A stretch of 64,000 nucleotides of DNA from Pseudomonas paralactis (GTDB lineage Bacteria > Pseudomonadota > Gammaproteobacteria > Pseudomonadales > Pseudomonadaceae), in assembly GCF_001439735.1 (NCBI RefSeq), contig NZ_JYLN01000013.1, forward strand, positions 1 through 64,000, given 5' to 3'. The notes under the pieces are model-generated. The model saw nothing but the letters and a program-made list of their open reading frames with translations, did no database searches and was not told where the DNA came from. Positions 8,382 through 16,852 of the stretch are shown here, piece by piece (positions within the stretch are counted from its first letter, which is position 1; every line of letters starts with the position of its first letter). The position numbers were made by a program, and so were the translations under genes.

Positions 8382-9383
8382 TTACTCGGCGTTGCACAGC
8401 GCCAGGCAGTTATCCAGCATACGGTTGGAGAAACCCCACTCGTTGTCGTACCAGGCCAGCACTTTGAGCAACTTGCCGCTTACCTTGGTGTGGTTGGCGT
8501 CGAAGATCGACGACAGCGGGTTGTGGTTGAAGTCACTGGAAACCAGCGGCAGGGTGTTGTAGCCCAGGATTTTCGAGTGTTGGCTGGCCTGTTTGAGCAG
8601 GGCATTGACTTCATCGGCCGTGGCTTCTTTCTTCAGCTGTACAGTCAGATCCACCAGGGACACGTTGATCACCGGTACACGCACCGCCATGCCGGTCAGC
8701 TTGCCCGCCAGTTCCGGCAGCACCAGGCCGACTGCTTCAGCCGCGCCGGTCTTGCTCGGGATCATGTTCTGGGTGGCCGAGCGTGCGCGGTAAGGGTCGG
8801 TGTGGTAGACGTCGGTCAGGTTCTGGTCGTTGGTGTAGGCGTGAATGGTGGTCATCAGGCCGCTTTCGATACCCAGCTCGCGGTGCAGCACCTGGGCGAC
8901 CGGCGCCAGGCAGTTGGTGGTGCACGATGCGTTGGAGATGATCTGGTGGGACTGGCGCAAAATGTCATGGTTTACGCCATACACCACAGTGGCATCCGCG
9001 CCCTTGGCCGGGGCCGAAATGATCACCTTGCGTGCGCCGGCGCTAATATGGGCGGCAGCCTTGTCACGATCGGTGAACAGGCCGGTGCACTCGAACACCA
9101 CGTCGATCTTGTGCGCAGCCCATGGCAGGTCGGCGGGGTTGCGAATGGCACTGACGGCAATCCGGTCACCATTGACGGTCAGGCTTTCCTGATCGTGGGC
9201 GACCTCTGCATCGAAAGTGCCGTGTACCGTGTCGTATTTGAGCAGGTGGGCGTTGATCGAGCTGTCGCCCAAATCATTGATGGCGACGATCTGCAAATCC
9301 TGGCGATAGCCTTGGGTATACAGTGCGCGCAGGACATTACGGCCGATACGGCCAAAACCATTGATTGCGATACGAAGAGTCAT
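8382..9383 (-). CDS. gap: type I glyceraldehyde-3-phosphate dehydrogenase
   Basis: A 333-residue cytoplasmic enzyme converting glyceraldehyde 3-phosphate to 1,3-bisphosphoglycerate. The Rossmann motif INGFGRIGRNVLRA opens the protein. Asp37 in AINDLGD favours NAD. The catalytic loop SNASCTTNCLAP places the nucleophile at Cys154, and the C-terminal AWYDNEWGFSNRMLD is typical. Length matches the family. It diverges from edd-glk across a region with two HexR-type operators, as expected for the Pseudomonas glucose-inducible gap-1 gene. I infer it works in the lower part of the Entner-Doudoroff route. Confidence 0.96.
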   Translation of the reverse strand: MTLRIAINGFGRIGRNVLRALYTQGYRQDLQIVAINDLGDSSINAHLLKYDTVHGTFDAEVAHDQESLTVNGDRIAVSAIRNPADLPWAAHKIDVVFECTGLFTDRDKAAAHISAGARKVIISAPAKGADATVVYGVNHDILRQSHQIISNASCTTNCLAPVAQVLHRELGIESGLMTTIHAYTNDQNLTDVYHTDPYRARSATQNMIPSKTGAAEAVGLVLPELAGKLTGMAVRVPVINVSLVDLTVQLKKEATADEVNALLKQASQHSKILGYNTLPLVSSDFNHNPLSSIFDANHTKVSGKLLKVLAWYDNEWGFSNRMLDNCLALCNAE

Positions 9384-9407
9384 TGGAAAGTGCCTGTCGT
9401 CGATTTG

Positions 9408-9422
9408 TTGTAAGAATTACAA
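9408..9422. promoter_or_regulatory. HexR-type operator, gap-proximal
   Basis: TTGTAAGAATTACAA is a perfect TTGT-N7-ACAA palindrome, the recognition pattern described for HexR in P. putida (TTGT-N7/8-ACAA). It lies 25 bp before the gap start codon and abuts the proposed -10, so it would block gap transcription until KDPG relieves HexR. Confidence 0.8.
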
Positions 9423-9449
9423 GATTATTCGCATAAAAATAGAAAACAA
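9422..9449 (-). promoter_or_regulatory. possible sigma-70 promoter of gap
   Basis: On the minus strand a -35-like TTGTTT (9444-9449) and a -10-like TAATCT (9422-9427) are separated by 16 bp. Each matches consensus at about four of six positions. The HexR operator begins at the -10, supporting but not proving this placement. Confidence 0.35.
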
Positions 9450-9469
9450 GCCTTTTTAGTGGCAATATT

Positions 9470-9484
9470 TTGTTCAATCTACAA
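9470..9484. promoter_or_regulatory. HexR-type operator, edd-proximal
   Basis: TTGTTCAATCTACAA again fits TTGT-N7-ACAA exactly. It lies 120 bp upstream of edd and 62 bp from the other operator (start to start), so one HexR site may serve each divergent promoter. Confidence 0.75.
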
Positions 9485-9604
9485 CGAGTGACCTGAATCA
9501 ACTGGTCCGATGATCCAAACGACCCCCTGCCATCCCATGAGCCGTGGGCGTTTGATCAGCATAGACACTCAGGTCGCCACATCCGTTAGCCTGGAGTTCT
9601 ATAC

Positions 9605-11431
9605 ATGCATCCCCGCGTTCTTGAGGTCACCGAACGGCTTATCGCCCGCAGCCGCGCCACCCGCGAGGCTTACCTTGCGCTCATTCGCGGCGCAGCCAGC
9701 GACGGTCCGATGCGCGGCAAGCTGCAATGCGCCAACTTCGCCCATGGCGTGGCCGGTTGCGGCACCGAAGACAAAAACAGCCTGCGCATGATGAATGCCG
9801 CCAACGTGGCAATTGTTTCTTCTTATAACGACATGCTCTCGGCGCATCAGCCCTACGAGCATTTCCCTGAACAAATCAAAAAGGCGCTGCGCGAAGTCGG
9901 CTCGGTCGGTCAGTTCGCCGGCGGCACCCCCGCCATGTGCGACGGCGTGACCCAGGGCGAGCCGGGCATGGAGCTGAGCCTGCTCAGCCGTGAAGTCATC
10001 GCCATGTCCACGGCGGTAGCGCTGTCCCACAACATGTTCGACGCCGCGTTGATGCTGGGCATCTGCGACAAGATCGTCCCCGGCCTGATGATGGGCGCGC
10101 TGCGCTACGGCCATCTGCCGATGATCTTCGTGCCGGGCGGGCCGATGCCGTCGGGTATTTCCAACAAGCAAAAAGCCGATGTGCGCCAGCGCTACGCCGA
10201 AGGCAAGGCCAGCCGCGAAGAGCTGCTGGAATCGGAGATGAAGTCCTACCACAGCCCCGGCACCTGCACCTTCTACGGCACCGCCAACACCAATCAGCTG
10301 CTGATGGAAGTGATGGGCCTGCACTTGCCGGGCGCGTCATTCGTCAACCCGTATACGCCGCTGCGTGATGCGCTCACCCGCGAAGCCGCGCATCAGGTCA
10401 CGCGCTTGACCAAGGCCAATGGCAACTTCACGCCGATCGGCGAGATCGTCGACGAGAAATCCATCGTCAACTCCATCGTTGCGCTGAACGCCACTGGCGG
10501 TTCCACCAACCACACGCTGCACATGCCGGCCATCGCCATGTCGGCGGGCATCATCCTCACCTGGCAAGACATGGCCGACCTCTCCGAGGTGGTGCCGACC
10601 CTGTCCCATGTGTACCCAAACGGCAAGGCCGACATCAACCACTTCCAGGCGGCGGGCGGCATGTCGTTCCTGATCCGCGAGCTGCTCGAAGCGGGCCTGC
10701 TCCACGAAGACGTCAACACCGTGGCCGGCAAGGGCTTGAGCCGCTATATCCAGGAACCGTTCCTGGTAGACGGCGAACTGGTGTGGCGCGACGGCCCGAT
10801 CGAGAGCCTCGACGAAACCATCCTGCGCCCCGTGGCCCGTGCGTTTTCGCCGGAAGGCGGCTTGCGCGTGATGGAAGGCAACCTTGGCCGTGGCGTGATG
10901 AAAGTCTCGGCTGTCGCGCCCGAGCATCAGGTGGTCGAAGCGCCGGCGGTGGTGTTCCAGGACCAGCAGGACCTGGCCGACGCCTTCAAGGCTGGCGAGC
11001 TGGAAAAAGACTTCGTTGCGGTGATGCGCTTCCAGGGGCCGCGCTCCAACGGTATGCCGGAACTGCACAAGATGACCCCGTTTCTCGGCGTGTTGCAGGA
11101 CCGTGGTTTCAAAGTGGCGTTGGTAACAGACGGGCGAATGTCCGGCGCGTCGGGTAAGATCCCTGCCGCGATCCACGTCAACCCCGAAGCCCAGAGCGGC
11201 GGGCCGCTGGCGCGGGTCCAGGATGGCGATATCATTCGCGTCGATGGCGTTACCGGCACCCTGGAGCTTAAGGTGGACGCCGAAGTATTTGCAGCGCGCA
11301 CGCCTGCCACGGGCCTGTTGGGCAATAACGTGGGAGCCGGTCGCGAGCTGTTTGCATTCATGCGCTTGGCCGCAAGCTCCGCAGAGCAGGGCGCCAGCGC
11401 CTTTACCTCTGCCTTGGAGACGCTTAAGTGA
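9605..11431 (+). CDS. edd: phosphogluconate dehydratase
   Basis: Entner-Doudoroff dehydratase of 608 residues, turning 6-phosphogluconate into 2-keto-3-deoxy-6-phosphogluconate. It belongs to the IlvD/Edd family of Fe-S dehydratases. Recognisable segments are CANFAHGVAGCGTEDKNS, SSYNDMLSAHQPYEHFP, GTPAMCDGVTQGEPGMELS, GICDKIVPG and the C-terminal VTDGRMSGASGKIPAAIHV. Cysteines in these segments would hold the cluster. Full family length. glk overlaps its end by 4 bp (GTGA), so the two are co-transcribed. Two HexR-type sites upstream suggest induction during growth on glucose or gluconate. Confidence 0.97.
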   Translation: MHPRVLEVTERLIARSRATREAYLALIRGAASDGPMRGKLQCANFAHGVAGCGTEDKNSLRMMNAANVAIVSSYNDMLSAHQPYEHFPEQIKKALREVGSVGQFAGGTPAMCDGVTQGEPGMELSLLSREVIAMSTAVALSHNMFDAALMLGICDKIVPGLMMGALRYGHLPMIFVPGGPMPSGISNKQKADVRQRYAEGKASREELLESEMKSYHSPGTCTFYGTANTNQLLMEVMGLHLPGASFVNPYTPLRDALTREAAHQVTRLTKANGNFTPIGEIVDEKSIVNSIVALNATGGSTNHTLHMPAIAMSAGIILTWQDMADLSEVVPTLSHVYPNGKADINHFQAAGGMSFLIRELLEAGLLHEDVNTVAGKGLSRYIQEPFLVDGELVWRDGPIESLDETILRPVARAFSPEGGLRVMEGNLGRGVMKVSAVAPEHQVVEAPAVVFQDQQDLADAFKAGELEKDFVAVMRFQGPRSNGMPELHKMTPFLGVLQDRGFKVALVTDGRMSGASGKIPAAIHVNPEAQSGGPLARVQDGDIIRVDGVTGTLELKVDAEVFAARTPATGLLGNNVGAGRELFAFMRLAASSAEQGASAFTSALETLK

Positions 11432-12384
11432 AGCTTGCGCTGGTCGGTGATATCGGGGGCACCAACGCCCGTTTTGCGTTGTGGCGCGATCAGGAGCTGC
11501 ATTCGATTCGCGTGCATGCCACGGCGGATCACGGCAGCCCTGAAGAGGCGATCAAGGTCTATCTCAAAGAGGAAGGCCTGGAAATCGGGGACATCGGTGC
11601 GGTGTGCCTGTCGGTGGCCGGGCCGGTGAGTGGCGATGAGTTCAAGTTCACCAACAATCACTGGCGCCTGAGCAAGACTGCGTTTTGCCAGGCCCTGCAA
11701 GTGGATGAACTGCTGCTGGTCAATGACTTCTCGGCCATGGCCCTGGGCATGACACGCCTCAAGCCCGACGAGTTCCGCGTGGTCTGTGAAGGCACGCCGG
11801 AGCCGTTGCGCCCTGCGGTGGTGATCGGGCCTGGCACTGGCTTGGGCGTTGGCACTTTGCTGGACCTCGGCGCCGGGCGTTTCGCGGCATTGCCGGGGGA
11901 GGGCGGGCACGTCGACCTGCCCCTGAGCAGCCCGCGGGAAACCCAGCTGTGGCAGCATATTTACACAGAGATCGGCCATGTCAGCGCCGAAACCGTATTG
12001 AGCGGCGGCGGCTTGCCGCGTCTGTATCGCGCTATTTGTGCGGTGGACGGGCACGAGCCGCTGCTGGACACGCCCGAAGCCATCACCGCAGCGGGCCTGG
12101 CCGGCGACGCGGTGGCCATGGAGGTCCTGGACCAGTTCAGCATCTGGCTGGGCCGGGTCGCGGGCAATAACGTATTGACCACCGGTGGGCGCGGTGGCGT
12201 GTACATCGTGGGCGGTGTGATACCCAGGTTTGCCGACTTCTTTATCGCCAGCGGTTTCGCCAAAAGCTTTGCGGATAAAGGCTGCATGAGCGACTACTTC
12301 AAGGGTATTCCAGTGTGGTTGGTGACAGCGCCGTATTCCGGTTTGACCGGGGCGGGTGTGGCGCTTGAGCAAGCTTTTGCATAG
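11428..12384 (+). CDS. glk: glucokinase
   Basis: A 318-residue cytoplasmic kinase that phosphorylates glucose to glucose 6-phosphate with ATP. The N-terminal phosphate loop GDIGGTNARFALW, the second loop LSVAGPVSGDEFKFTNNHW, VNDFSAMALG and GPGTGLGVGTLL are the family's ATP and sugar-binding elements. The start is GTG at 11428, overlapping the edd stop, which ties the two translationally. Expression should follow edd and HexR. The following regulator pair gltR-gtrS begins after a REP pair. Confidence 0.96.
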   Translation: MKLALVGDIGGTNARFALWRDQELHSIRVHATADHGSPEEAIKVYLKEEGLEIGDIGAVCLSVAGPVSGDEFKFTNNHWRLSKTAFCQALQVDELLLVNDFSAMALGMTRLKPDEFRVVCEGTPEPLRPAVVIGPGTGLGVGTLLDLGAGRFAALPGEGGHVDLPLSSPRETQLWQHIYTEIGHVSAETVLSGGGLPRLYRAICAVDGHEPLLDTPEAITAAGLAGDAVAMEVLDQFSIWLGRVAGNNVLTTGGRGGVYIVGGVIPRFADFFIASGFAKSFADKGCMSDYFKGIPVWLVTAPYSGLTGAGVALEQAFA

Positions 12385-12398
12385 GTCATAATGGCGCC

Positions 12399-12465
12399 AT
12401 CGCAGGCAAGCCAGCTCCCACAGTCTGGAATGCATTCCAAGTGTGGGAGCTGGCTTGCCTGCGAT
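12399..12465. repeat. REP inverted pair, arms pointing outward
   Basis: Here the left arm is ATCGCAGGCAAGCCAGCTCC and the right arm its complement, TGTGGGAGCTGGCTTGCC. The order is therefore the reverse of the pair near 3.1 kb, and the spacer is only about 19 bp. It sits between glk and gltR. Confidence 0.85.
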
Positions 12466-12522
12466 GACGGCCTAAAGCGCACCCGATGATTTAAGCCAGG
12501 CCATAACCACAAGGAGGACCCC

Positions 12523-13257
12523 GTGAGCGTAATCAGTAAATCCATTCTCCTCGTCGACGACGACCAGGAGATCCGCGAATTGCTGCAAACCTACCTCAGT
12601 CGCGCCGGCTTCCAGGTCCGTGGCGTGGCCGATGGCGCGGGGTTCCGCCAGGCGATGAACGAGGCGCCGTGCGACCTGGTCATCCTCGATGTGATGTTGC
12701 CGGATGAAGACGGGTTCAGTCTGTGCCGCTGGATCCGCCAGCACCCGCGCCAGGCGCAGGTGCCGATCATCATGCTCACCGCCAGTTCCGACGAAGCCGA
12801 CCGCGTGATCGGCCTGGAACTGGGCGCCGACGACTATATCGGCAAGCCGTTCAGCCCCCGCGAGTTGCAGGCGCGCATCAAGGCGTTGCTGCGTCGATGC
12901 CAGTTTGGCCAGGAGCGCAGCACTGGCGGCGATGTATTGGTATTCGATGAATGGCGTCTGGACATGATCAGCCACCGCTTGTTTCACGTTGATGGCGAAG
13001 AGGTCATCCTTTCCGGTGCTGACTTTGCCTTGCTCAAGTTGTTTCTCGACCACCCGCAACAGATCCTCGACCGCGACACCATCGGCAACGCTACCCGTGG
13101 GCGTGACCTGATGCCGCTTGACCGTATCGTCGATATGGCCGTCAGCCGCTTGCGCCAACGCCTGCGCGATACCGAAAAACCCCCGAGGCTGATCCGCACC
13201 GTGCGCGGCAGCGGTTATCAACTGGCAGCCAGCGTGGTTGCCGGCAATGCCCACTGA
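12523..13257 (+). CDS. gltR: OmpR-family response regulator GltR
   Basis: A 244-residue DNA-binding response regulator. The receiver domain (about 5-120) has acidic residues VDDD at 11-14, the phosphoacceptor Asp56 in LVILDVMLPDEDGF and the conserved lysine in DDYIGKPFSP. A winged-helix domain (about 145-238) ends in RTVRGSGYQLA. Its place after edd-glk and before a sensor kinase matches the Pseudomonas GltR-GtrS pair, which controls glucose uptake (gts genes and OprB) and, with GtrS, senses 2-ketogluconate or 6-phosphogluconate. The GTG start is preceded by AAGGAGG. The kinase gene overlaps its end. Confidence 0.93.
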   Translation: MSVISKSILLVDDDQEIRELLQTYLSRAGFQVRGVADGAGFRQAMNEAPCDLVILDVMLPDEDGFSLCRWIRQHPRQAQVPIIMLTASSDEADRVIGLELGADDYIGKPFSPRELQARIKALLRRCQFGQERSTGGDVLVFDEWRLDMISHRLFHVDGEEVILSGADFALLKLFLDHPQQILDRDTIGNATRGRDLMPLDRIVDMAVSRLRQRLRDTEKPPRLIRTVRGSGYQLAASVVAGNAH

Positions 13258-14716
13258 ACCTTTGACCGAGCGCCGCCGCCGCTTTCCGGTGCCACGTTCG
13301 CTGCTGGGGCGCATGTTACTGCTGACCTTACTGGTCGTGCTGTTCGCCCAGGCGCTGTCCAGCGTGATCTGGGTCTCGCAACTGCGCGCCACCCAGCTTG
13401 AGGGCCTGGTCACCAGCGCCCGCAGCCTGGCGCACTCGATGACCGCCAGCGTGAGTTATTTCCGTTCGCTGCCGGTGGCCTACCGGCCCTTGGTCCTTGA
13501 TCAGTTGCGCAGCATGGGCGGCACCCGCTTTGTGGTGACCCTCAATGACCGCCCGCTGGACATGGCGATCCTGCCGCAGACGCCGCGCAAGCAAGCGGTG
13601 CTGGAAGCGGTCGATGAGGTGTTACGCCAGACCCTGGGTGCCGATGTGCATATCTCGGTGGAGTTCGTCAGCGCCGAAGACCTGCGCATCTTCAACGCCG
13701 GTCTCAAGCTCGACGAACTGCCGCGCTCCTGGGCCCATTACGCATTGACCCTGGAACCGGTCAACCCGCCAGTGTTGGTCACACAGATTCAACTGGCGCC
13801 CGGCGAATGGCTGTATATCGCCTCGCTGTTGCCAGAGCCTTACACCAGCCTTGAAGAACAGGGCCTGCCGTCCCAGCAGGTGTGGTTTATCGTGCTGACC
13901 AGTGGTTTTTTGCTGCTGTTTATCGGTTTGCTGGTGCATTGGCAAAGCCGGCCGCTCAAGCGCCTGGCGCGGGCGGCGCGGGACATGTCGCTGGGGGCCG
14001 ATGTAGAACCGGTGGCCGAGGGCGGTGGCAGTGAAGTGGTGGAAGTGGGCCGCGCCTTCAACGCAATGCGCGAACGCATCAGCCGTTACCTGACCGAACG
14101 CAGCCAGTTGTTCAGCGCCATTTCCCACGACTTGCGCACACCGATTACCCGCCTGCGCCTGCGGGTGGAATTGCTCGAAGACGAGAACCTGCAAACCAAA
14201 TTCGGCCGCGACCTGGATGAGCTGGAACTGCTGGTCAAAGGTGCGCTGCAATGCGTGAAAGACACCGACATCCACGAAAACATTCAGCCGGTAGACCTCA
14301 ATCACGTACTCGAATGCCTGGTGGAACCGTACCTGGCGCCTAATGGAAACGGTCGAGTAACCCTCGATGGCGCTGCCCTGGCGGCGTATCCAGGCAAGCC
14401 GCTGGCGCTCAAACGTTGCATCGGCAACCTGATCGACAACGCCTTGAAGTACGGGCAGAACGCGCATTTGCACATCGAGGATGATGGTGTGCAGTTCGTC
14501 CTGCATGTGGATGACGAAGGCCCCGGTGTACCGGAGCAGCGTCTGGAGCAGGTATTCGAACCGCACTTTCGCCTGGCCGGCCAGCAGCAGGGGTACGGAT
14601 TGGGGTTGGGAATCGCGCGCAACATCGCCCATAGCCATGGCGGCGAAGTGAGTTTGCAGAACCTGCGCGAAGGCGGCCTGCGCGTCACCCTGCAACTTCC
14701 CCGCGGATTAGATTGA
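13247..14716 (+). CDS. gtrS: sensor histidine kinase GtrS
   Basis: Membrane histidine kinase of 489 residues, partner of GltR. A membrane helix (LGRMLLLTLLVVLFAQAL) and a periplasmic region of about 170 residues are followed by a second helix (VWFIVLTSGFLLLFIGLLV) and a HAMP linker. The dimerisation domain has phospho-His294 in AISHDLRTPITRLR, and the ATP domain carries IGNLIDNALKYG, DDEGPGVPE and GLGLGIARNIA. A TTG nine bases earlier is in frame, but the ATG at 13247 (MPTEPLTERRRR) is the plausible start. It overlaps gltR by 11 bp, so the two are translationally coupled. The glucose transporter genes that often follow are absent here. Confidence 0.92.
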   Translation: MPTEPLTERRRRFPVPRSLLGRMLLLTLLVVLFAQALSSVIWVSQLRATQLEGLVTSARSLAHSMTASVSYFRSLPVAYRPLVLDQLRSMGGTRFVVTLNDRPLDMAILPQTPRKQAVLEAVDEVLRQTLGADVHISVEFVSAEDLRIFNAGLKLDELPRSWAHYALTLEPVNPPVLVTQIQLAPGEWLYIASLLPEPYTSLEEQGLPSQQVWFIVLTSGFLLLFIGLLVHWQSRPLKRLARAARDMSLGADVEPVAEGGGSEVVEVGRAFNAMRERISRYLTERSQLFSAISHDLRTPITRLRLRVELLEDENLQTKFGRDLDELELLVKGALQCVKDTDIHENIQPVDLNHVLECLVEPYLAPNGNGRVTLDGAALAAYPGKPLALKRCIGNLIDNALKYGQNAHLHIEDDGVQFVLHVDDEGPGVPEQRLEQVFEPHFRLAGQQQGYGLGLGIARNIAHSHGGEVSLQNLREGGLRVTLQLPRGLD

Positions 14717-14732
14717 ATATACGCAGACCTAC

Positions 14733-14821
14733 TGTGGGAGCTGGCTTGCCTGCGATAGCGGTGGTTCAGTTGACTCATCAGTGACTGACACACCGCCATC
14801 GCAGGCAAGCCAGCTCCCACA
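14733..14821. repeat. REP inverted pair (TGTGGGAGCTGG type)
   Basis: Intact arms lie between the convergent gtrS and the AraC gene, with about 40 bp between them. No separate terminator is seen here. The pair itself could form a large hairpin in either transcript. Confidence 0.85.
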
Positions 14822-14837
14822 TGGTGCTTTGCGTACA

Positions 14838-15767
14838 TCAGATGCTTTGGCGCAACCGGGCCAGGTCGCGCAGTGGCGGGGCCCCAAACAACCGGCTGTA
14901 TTCCCGGCTGAATTGCGACGGGCTTTCATACCCCACCCGATACCCCGCCGCCGAGGCTTCCAGCCCTTCGGCAATCATCAAGCGCCGCGCTTCCTGCAAG
15001 CGCAGTTGCTTCTGATACTGCAGCGGGCTCATGGCCGTGATCGCCTTGAAGCGATGGTGCAAGGTCGAGACGCTCAGGTTCACTTCCTTGGCCAGGTCGT
15101 CGATGCGCAGTGGCTGTTCATAGTTGCCGTTCAACCATGTGATTGCCTGGCTGACGCGATGGCTCTGGCTGTTGGCCACGGCAATTTCATACAGTCGATA
15201 ACCCTGTGGGCCACGCAGCAAGCGATAGAGAATTTCACGGTTGATCAACGGCGCGAGCATGGCGATGTCTTTGGGCGTGTCCAGCAAGCGGGTCAGGCGC
15301 AGCACCGCATCGAGCAGCGGGGTGTCGATGCGATCCACATACATGCCGCGAGAAGTGGGACGCGACGGCACGCCCATAGGCCCGGCTTCGGCAATCAGCG
15401 CGGTGAGCTGGGCCGGATCGATATTGATGCGTACCGACAGGTTCGGGTCTTGCGGGGTAGCATCGATGATTCTGCCGGCTACCGGCATGGCGACCGAAAA
15501 CACCAGATAGTTGAGCGGGTCATAGGCAAAGATTTCATCGGCCAGGCGCACTTCCTTGCTGCCGCTGGCGAGGATGCACAGGGCAGGCTCCACCAGCACC
15601 GGCATGAAGTCGCGTGGCGTGTTATGGCGGTTCAGATACAGCGAGGTGATCGCCGTGCCGTAGGAGCCGTCTTCCCAGGTGTGGCGGTGCACGATACTGG
15701 CCAGCTCGGCGCGTTGTTTCTCCATCTCGGCATCGACGGGGATGGACTTTGGTTCGGGCGACGACAT
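14838..15767 (-). CDS. AraC-family transcriptional regulator
   Basis: A 309-residue regulator. The N-terminal half (about 25-175) is the AraC_N-type sensory domain (YGTAITSLYLNRHNTPRDFM, PALCILASGSKEV). The C-terminal 100 residues hold two helix-turn-helix motifs: IDDLAKEVNLSVSTLHHRFKAI and AAGYRVGYESPSQFSREYSRLFG. The start has a GAGG site. It diverges from a small monooxygenase gene. The intervening 328 bp carries two pairs of 8-bp repeats each spaced 21 bp apart, suggesting self-regulation and control of the neighbour. The inducer is unknown. The subfamily resembles YqhC-like activators of aldehyde-stress genes, but that parallel is inference. Confidence 0.9.
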   Translation of the reverse strand: MSSPEPKSIPVDAEMEKQRAELASIVHRHTWEDGSYGTAITSLYLNRHNTPRDFMPVLVEPALCILASGSKEVRLADEIFAYDPLNYLVFSVAMPVAGRIIDATPQDPNLSVRINIDPAQLTALIAEAGPMGVPSRPTSRGMYVDRIDTPLLDAVLRLTRLLDTPKDIAMLAPLINREILYRLLRGPQGYRLYEIAVANSQSHRVSQAITWLNGNYEQPLRIDDLAKEVNLSVSTLHHRFKAITAMSPLQYQKQLRLQEARRLMIAEGLEASAAGYRVGYESPSQFSREYSRLFGAPPLRDLARLRQSI

Positions 15768-15834
15768 GGAACGTCCTCTACACGCTGCTTTGATGGGCTC
15801 AGCTTAGCGGCAGCTTTTCAAAAAGTGTTACGCC

Positions 15835-15863
15835 GATCCTGCAGGATCCTTGCCTGATCCTGC
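15835..15863. promoter_or_regulatory. putative AraC-type operator, regulator-proximal
   Basis: GATCCTGC occurs at 15835-15842 and again at 15856-15863, exactly 21 bp apart. The first copy is part of a 14-bp perfect palindrome GATCCTGCAGGATC. A further 10-bp inverted repeat, CTTGCCTGAT (15849-15858) with ATCAGGCAAG (15876-15885), overlaps the second copy. Half-sites on the same face of the helix are usual for AraC proteins. Confidence 0.5.
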
Positions 15864-15967
15864 GATAGGTAGTGAATCAGGCAAGCAGGCCGCCTGTCAT
15901 CTCCCTGAAACACTGGACCTGTGCATGGAATAAATCCCGGGGGCCGAACGTCCTTTCTATGTTTCTC

Positions 15968-15996
15968 GCAGGATTGTGCAATAAGCCTGCAGGAAT
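15968..15996. promoter_or_regulatory. putative AraC-type operator, monooxygenase-proximal
   Basis: GCAGGATT (15968-15975) and GCAGGAAT (15989-15996) are again 21 bp apart. They are the reverse complement of the GATCCTGC half-site near the regulator gene, so they point the other way, toward the monooxygenase gene that starts 100 bp downstream. Confidence 0.45.
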
Positions 15997-16095
15997 CGAC
16001 TAACCGCAGCCACAGCCGGGCCGCTATCTTTGATGCTGTGGCAACACACCCTCACCGTGCTTGCCGAGCATCACTTCTCAACGGGAGAGTCGAAC

Positions 16096-16437
16096 ATGTC
16101 CACCCCCATTCCCGCGAGCCATATGGCCTTTATCCGCGCCCGTAGCGGGTGCAGCACCGAACTGGGTGCACGCTTGAGCAGTTTGATCGAACCGGGTCGC
16201 CAGGCCCCGGGTTGCCTGCAATTCTCGTTGCAGCATTCCCAGGTCGACCCCGATGTATGGCTGGTATCCGGTTTTTGGAGCAGCGAGGAGGCCATGAGTA
16301 CCTACTTCAGCTCGCCGGCCTTGATGATTTTTACGCAGTTGCTCAACGACATGGTCGTGCGCAGCATGGACTTCCAGACCTTCACCGACGCATCCGCCGT
16401 CAACGCCTACGGCGAGTACCTGCAACTGGCCGGTTGA
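16096..16437 (+). CDS. ABM-type (antibiotic biosynthesis monooxygenase) domain protein
   Basis: A 113-residue single-domain protein with the ABM ferredoxin-like fold pattern. An early strand (HMAFIRARSGCSTELGARL) is followed by PGCLQFSLQHSQVDPDVWLVSGFWSSEEAMSTYF, in which the paired strands and W-SSEEA helix are typical of quinol or heme-degrading ABM proteins. The start at 16096 follows GGGAGAG. The substrate is unknown. It sits divergent from an AraC regulator with likely operators between them, so I infer it is that regulator's target. Members of this fold often act on quinones or reactive aromatics. Confidence 0.8.
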   Translation: MSTPIPASHMAFIRARSGCSTELGARLSSLIEPGRQAPGCLQFSLQHSQVDPDVWLVSGFWSSEEAMSTYFSSPALMIFTQLLNDMVVRSMDFQTFTDASAVNAYGEYLQLAG

Positions 16438-16481
16438 ACCGGTTTACAATGGCCAACTTTCCATTGGCCAGGACCTGCAAC

Positions 16482-16727
16482 ATGGCACGTAAACAATTTG
16501 CTCACCACGAAGCCGTTTCCGCCGTCGTACCGGGAGAAGGTGGCTACAGCGCCGCCGTTGCCGTCAAGGCACTGGACGGCATGGGCGCGCCCAGGTTTCA
16601 CAAGATCCTTGATGGGCAGACGTTCAAGACTGCGTCCGATGCCGATGATGCGGCGACGTTGCAACTCGAGCATTTGGTCGATGTGGATGCAGAAGGCCAA
16701 CTGACCTGGGCGACTGCTGAACGCTGA
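16482..16727 (+). CDS. small conserved-looking protein of unknown function
   Basis: An 81-residue protein beginning MARKQFAHHEAVSAVVPGEGG and containing YSAAVAVKALDGMGAPRFHK, then an acidic C-terminus. The start is chosen because AGGAC lies about 8 nt upstream. A further ATG at 16449 lacks such a site. Composition and codon use match the neighbours. It follows the ABM gene by 44 bp in the same direction and may be co-transcribed. No family is recognised. The compact alternating pattern would suit a small beta-rich fold. Confidence 0.65.
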   Translation: MARKQFAHHEAVSAVVPGEGGYSAAVAVKALDGMGAPRFHKILDGQTFKTASDADDAATLQLEHLVDVDAEGQLTWATAER

Positions 16728-16745
16728 GGCAGCACACCTAACCAA

Positions 16746-16834
16746 TGTGGGAGCTGGCTTGCCTGCGATAGCGGTGTATCAGTCACTCCTGAGTTAACTG
16801 ACCCACCGTCATCGCAGGCAAGCCAGCTCCCACA
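16746..16834. repeat. REP inverted pair (TGTGGGAGCTGG type)
   Basis: Intact inverted arms lie between the convergent small gene and the flavin-reductase-like gene. There is no other terminator-like structure in this gap. Confidence 0.85.
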
Positions 16835-16852
16835 GTTTTGATTGCATTTTAG

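Noticed and set aside
10927..12435. A 502-codon minus-strand frame over edd and glk
   Set aside because: Opposite two well-supported enzymes that overlap by 4 bp. No motif or ribosome site.
12385..13246. Search for tRNA, rRNA or riboswitch near gltR and elsewhere
   Set aside because: No cloverleaf with a TTCGA-type T-loop or conserved riboswitch core was found by eye in any intergenic gap. A covariance-model scan would settle this.
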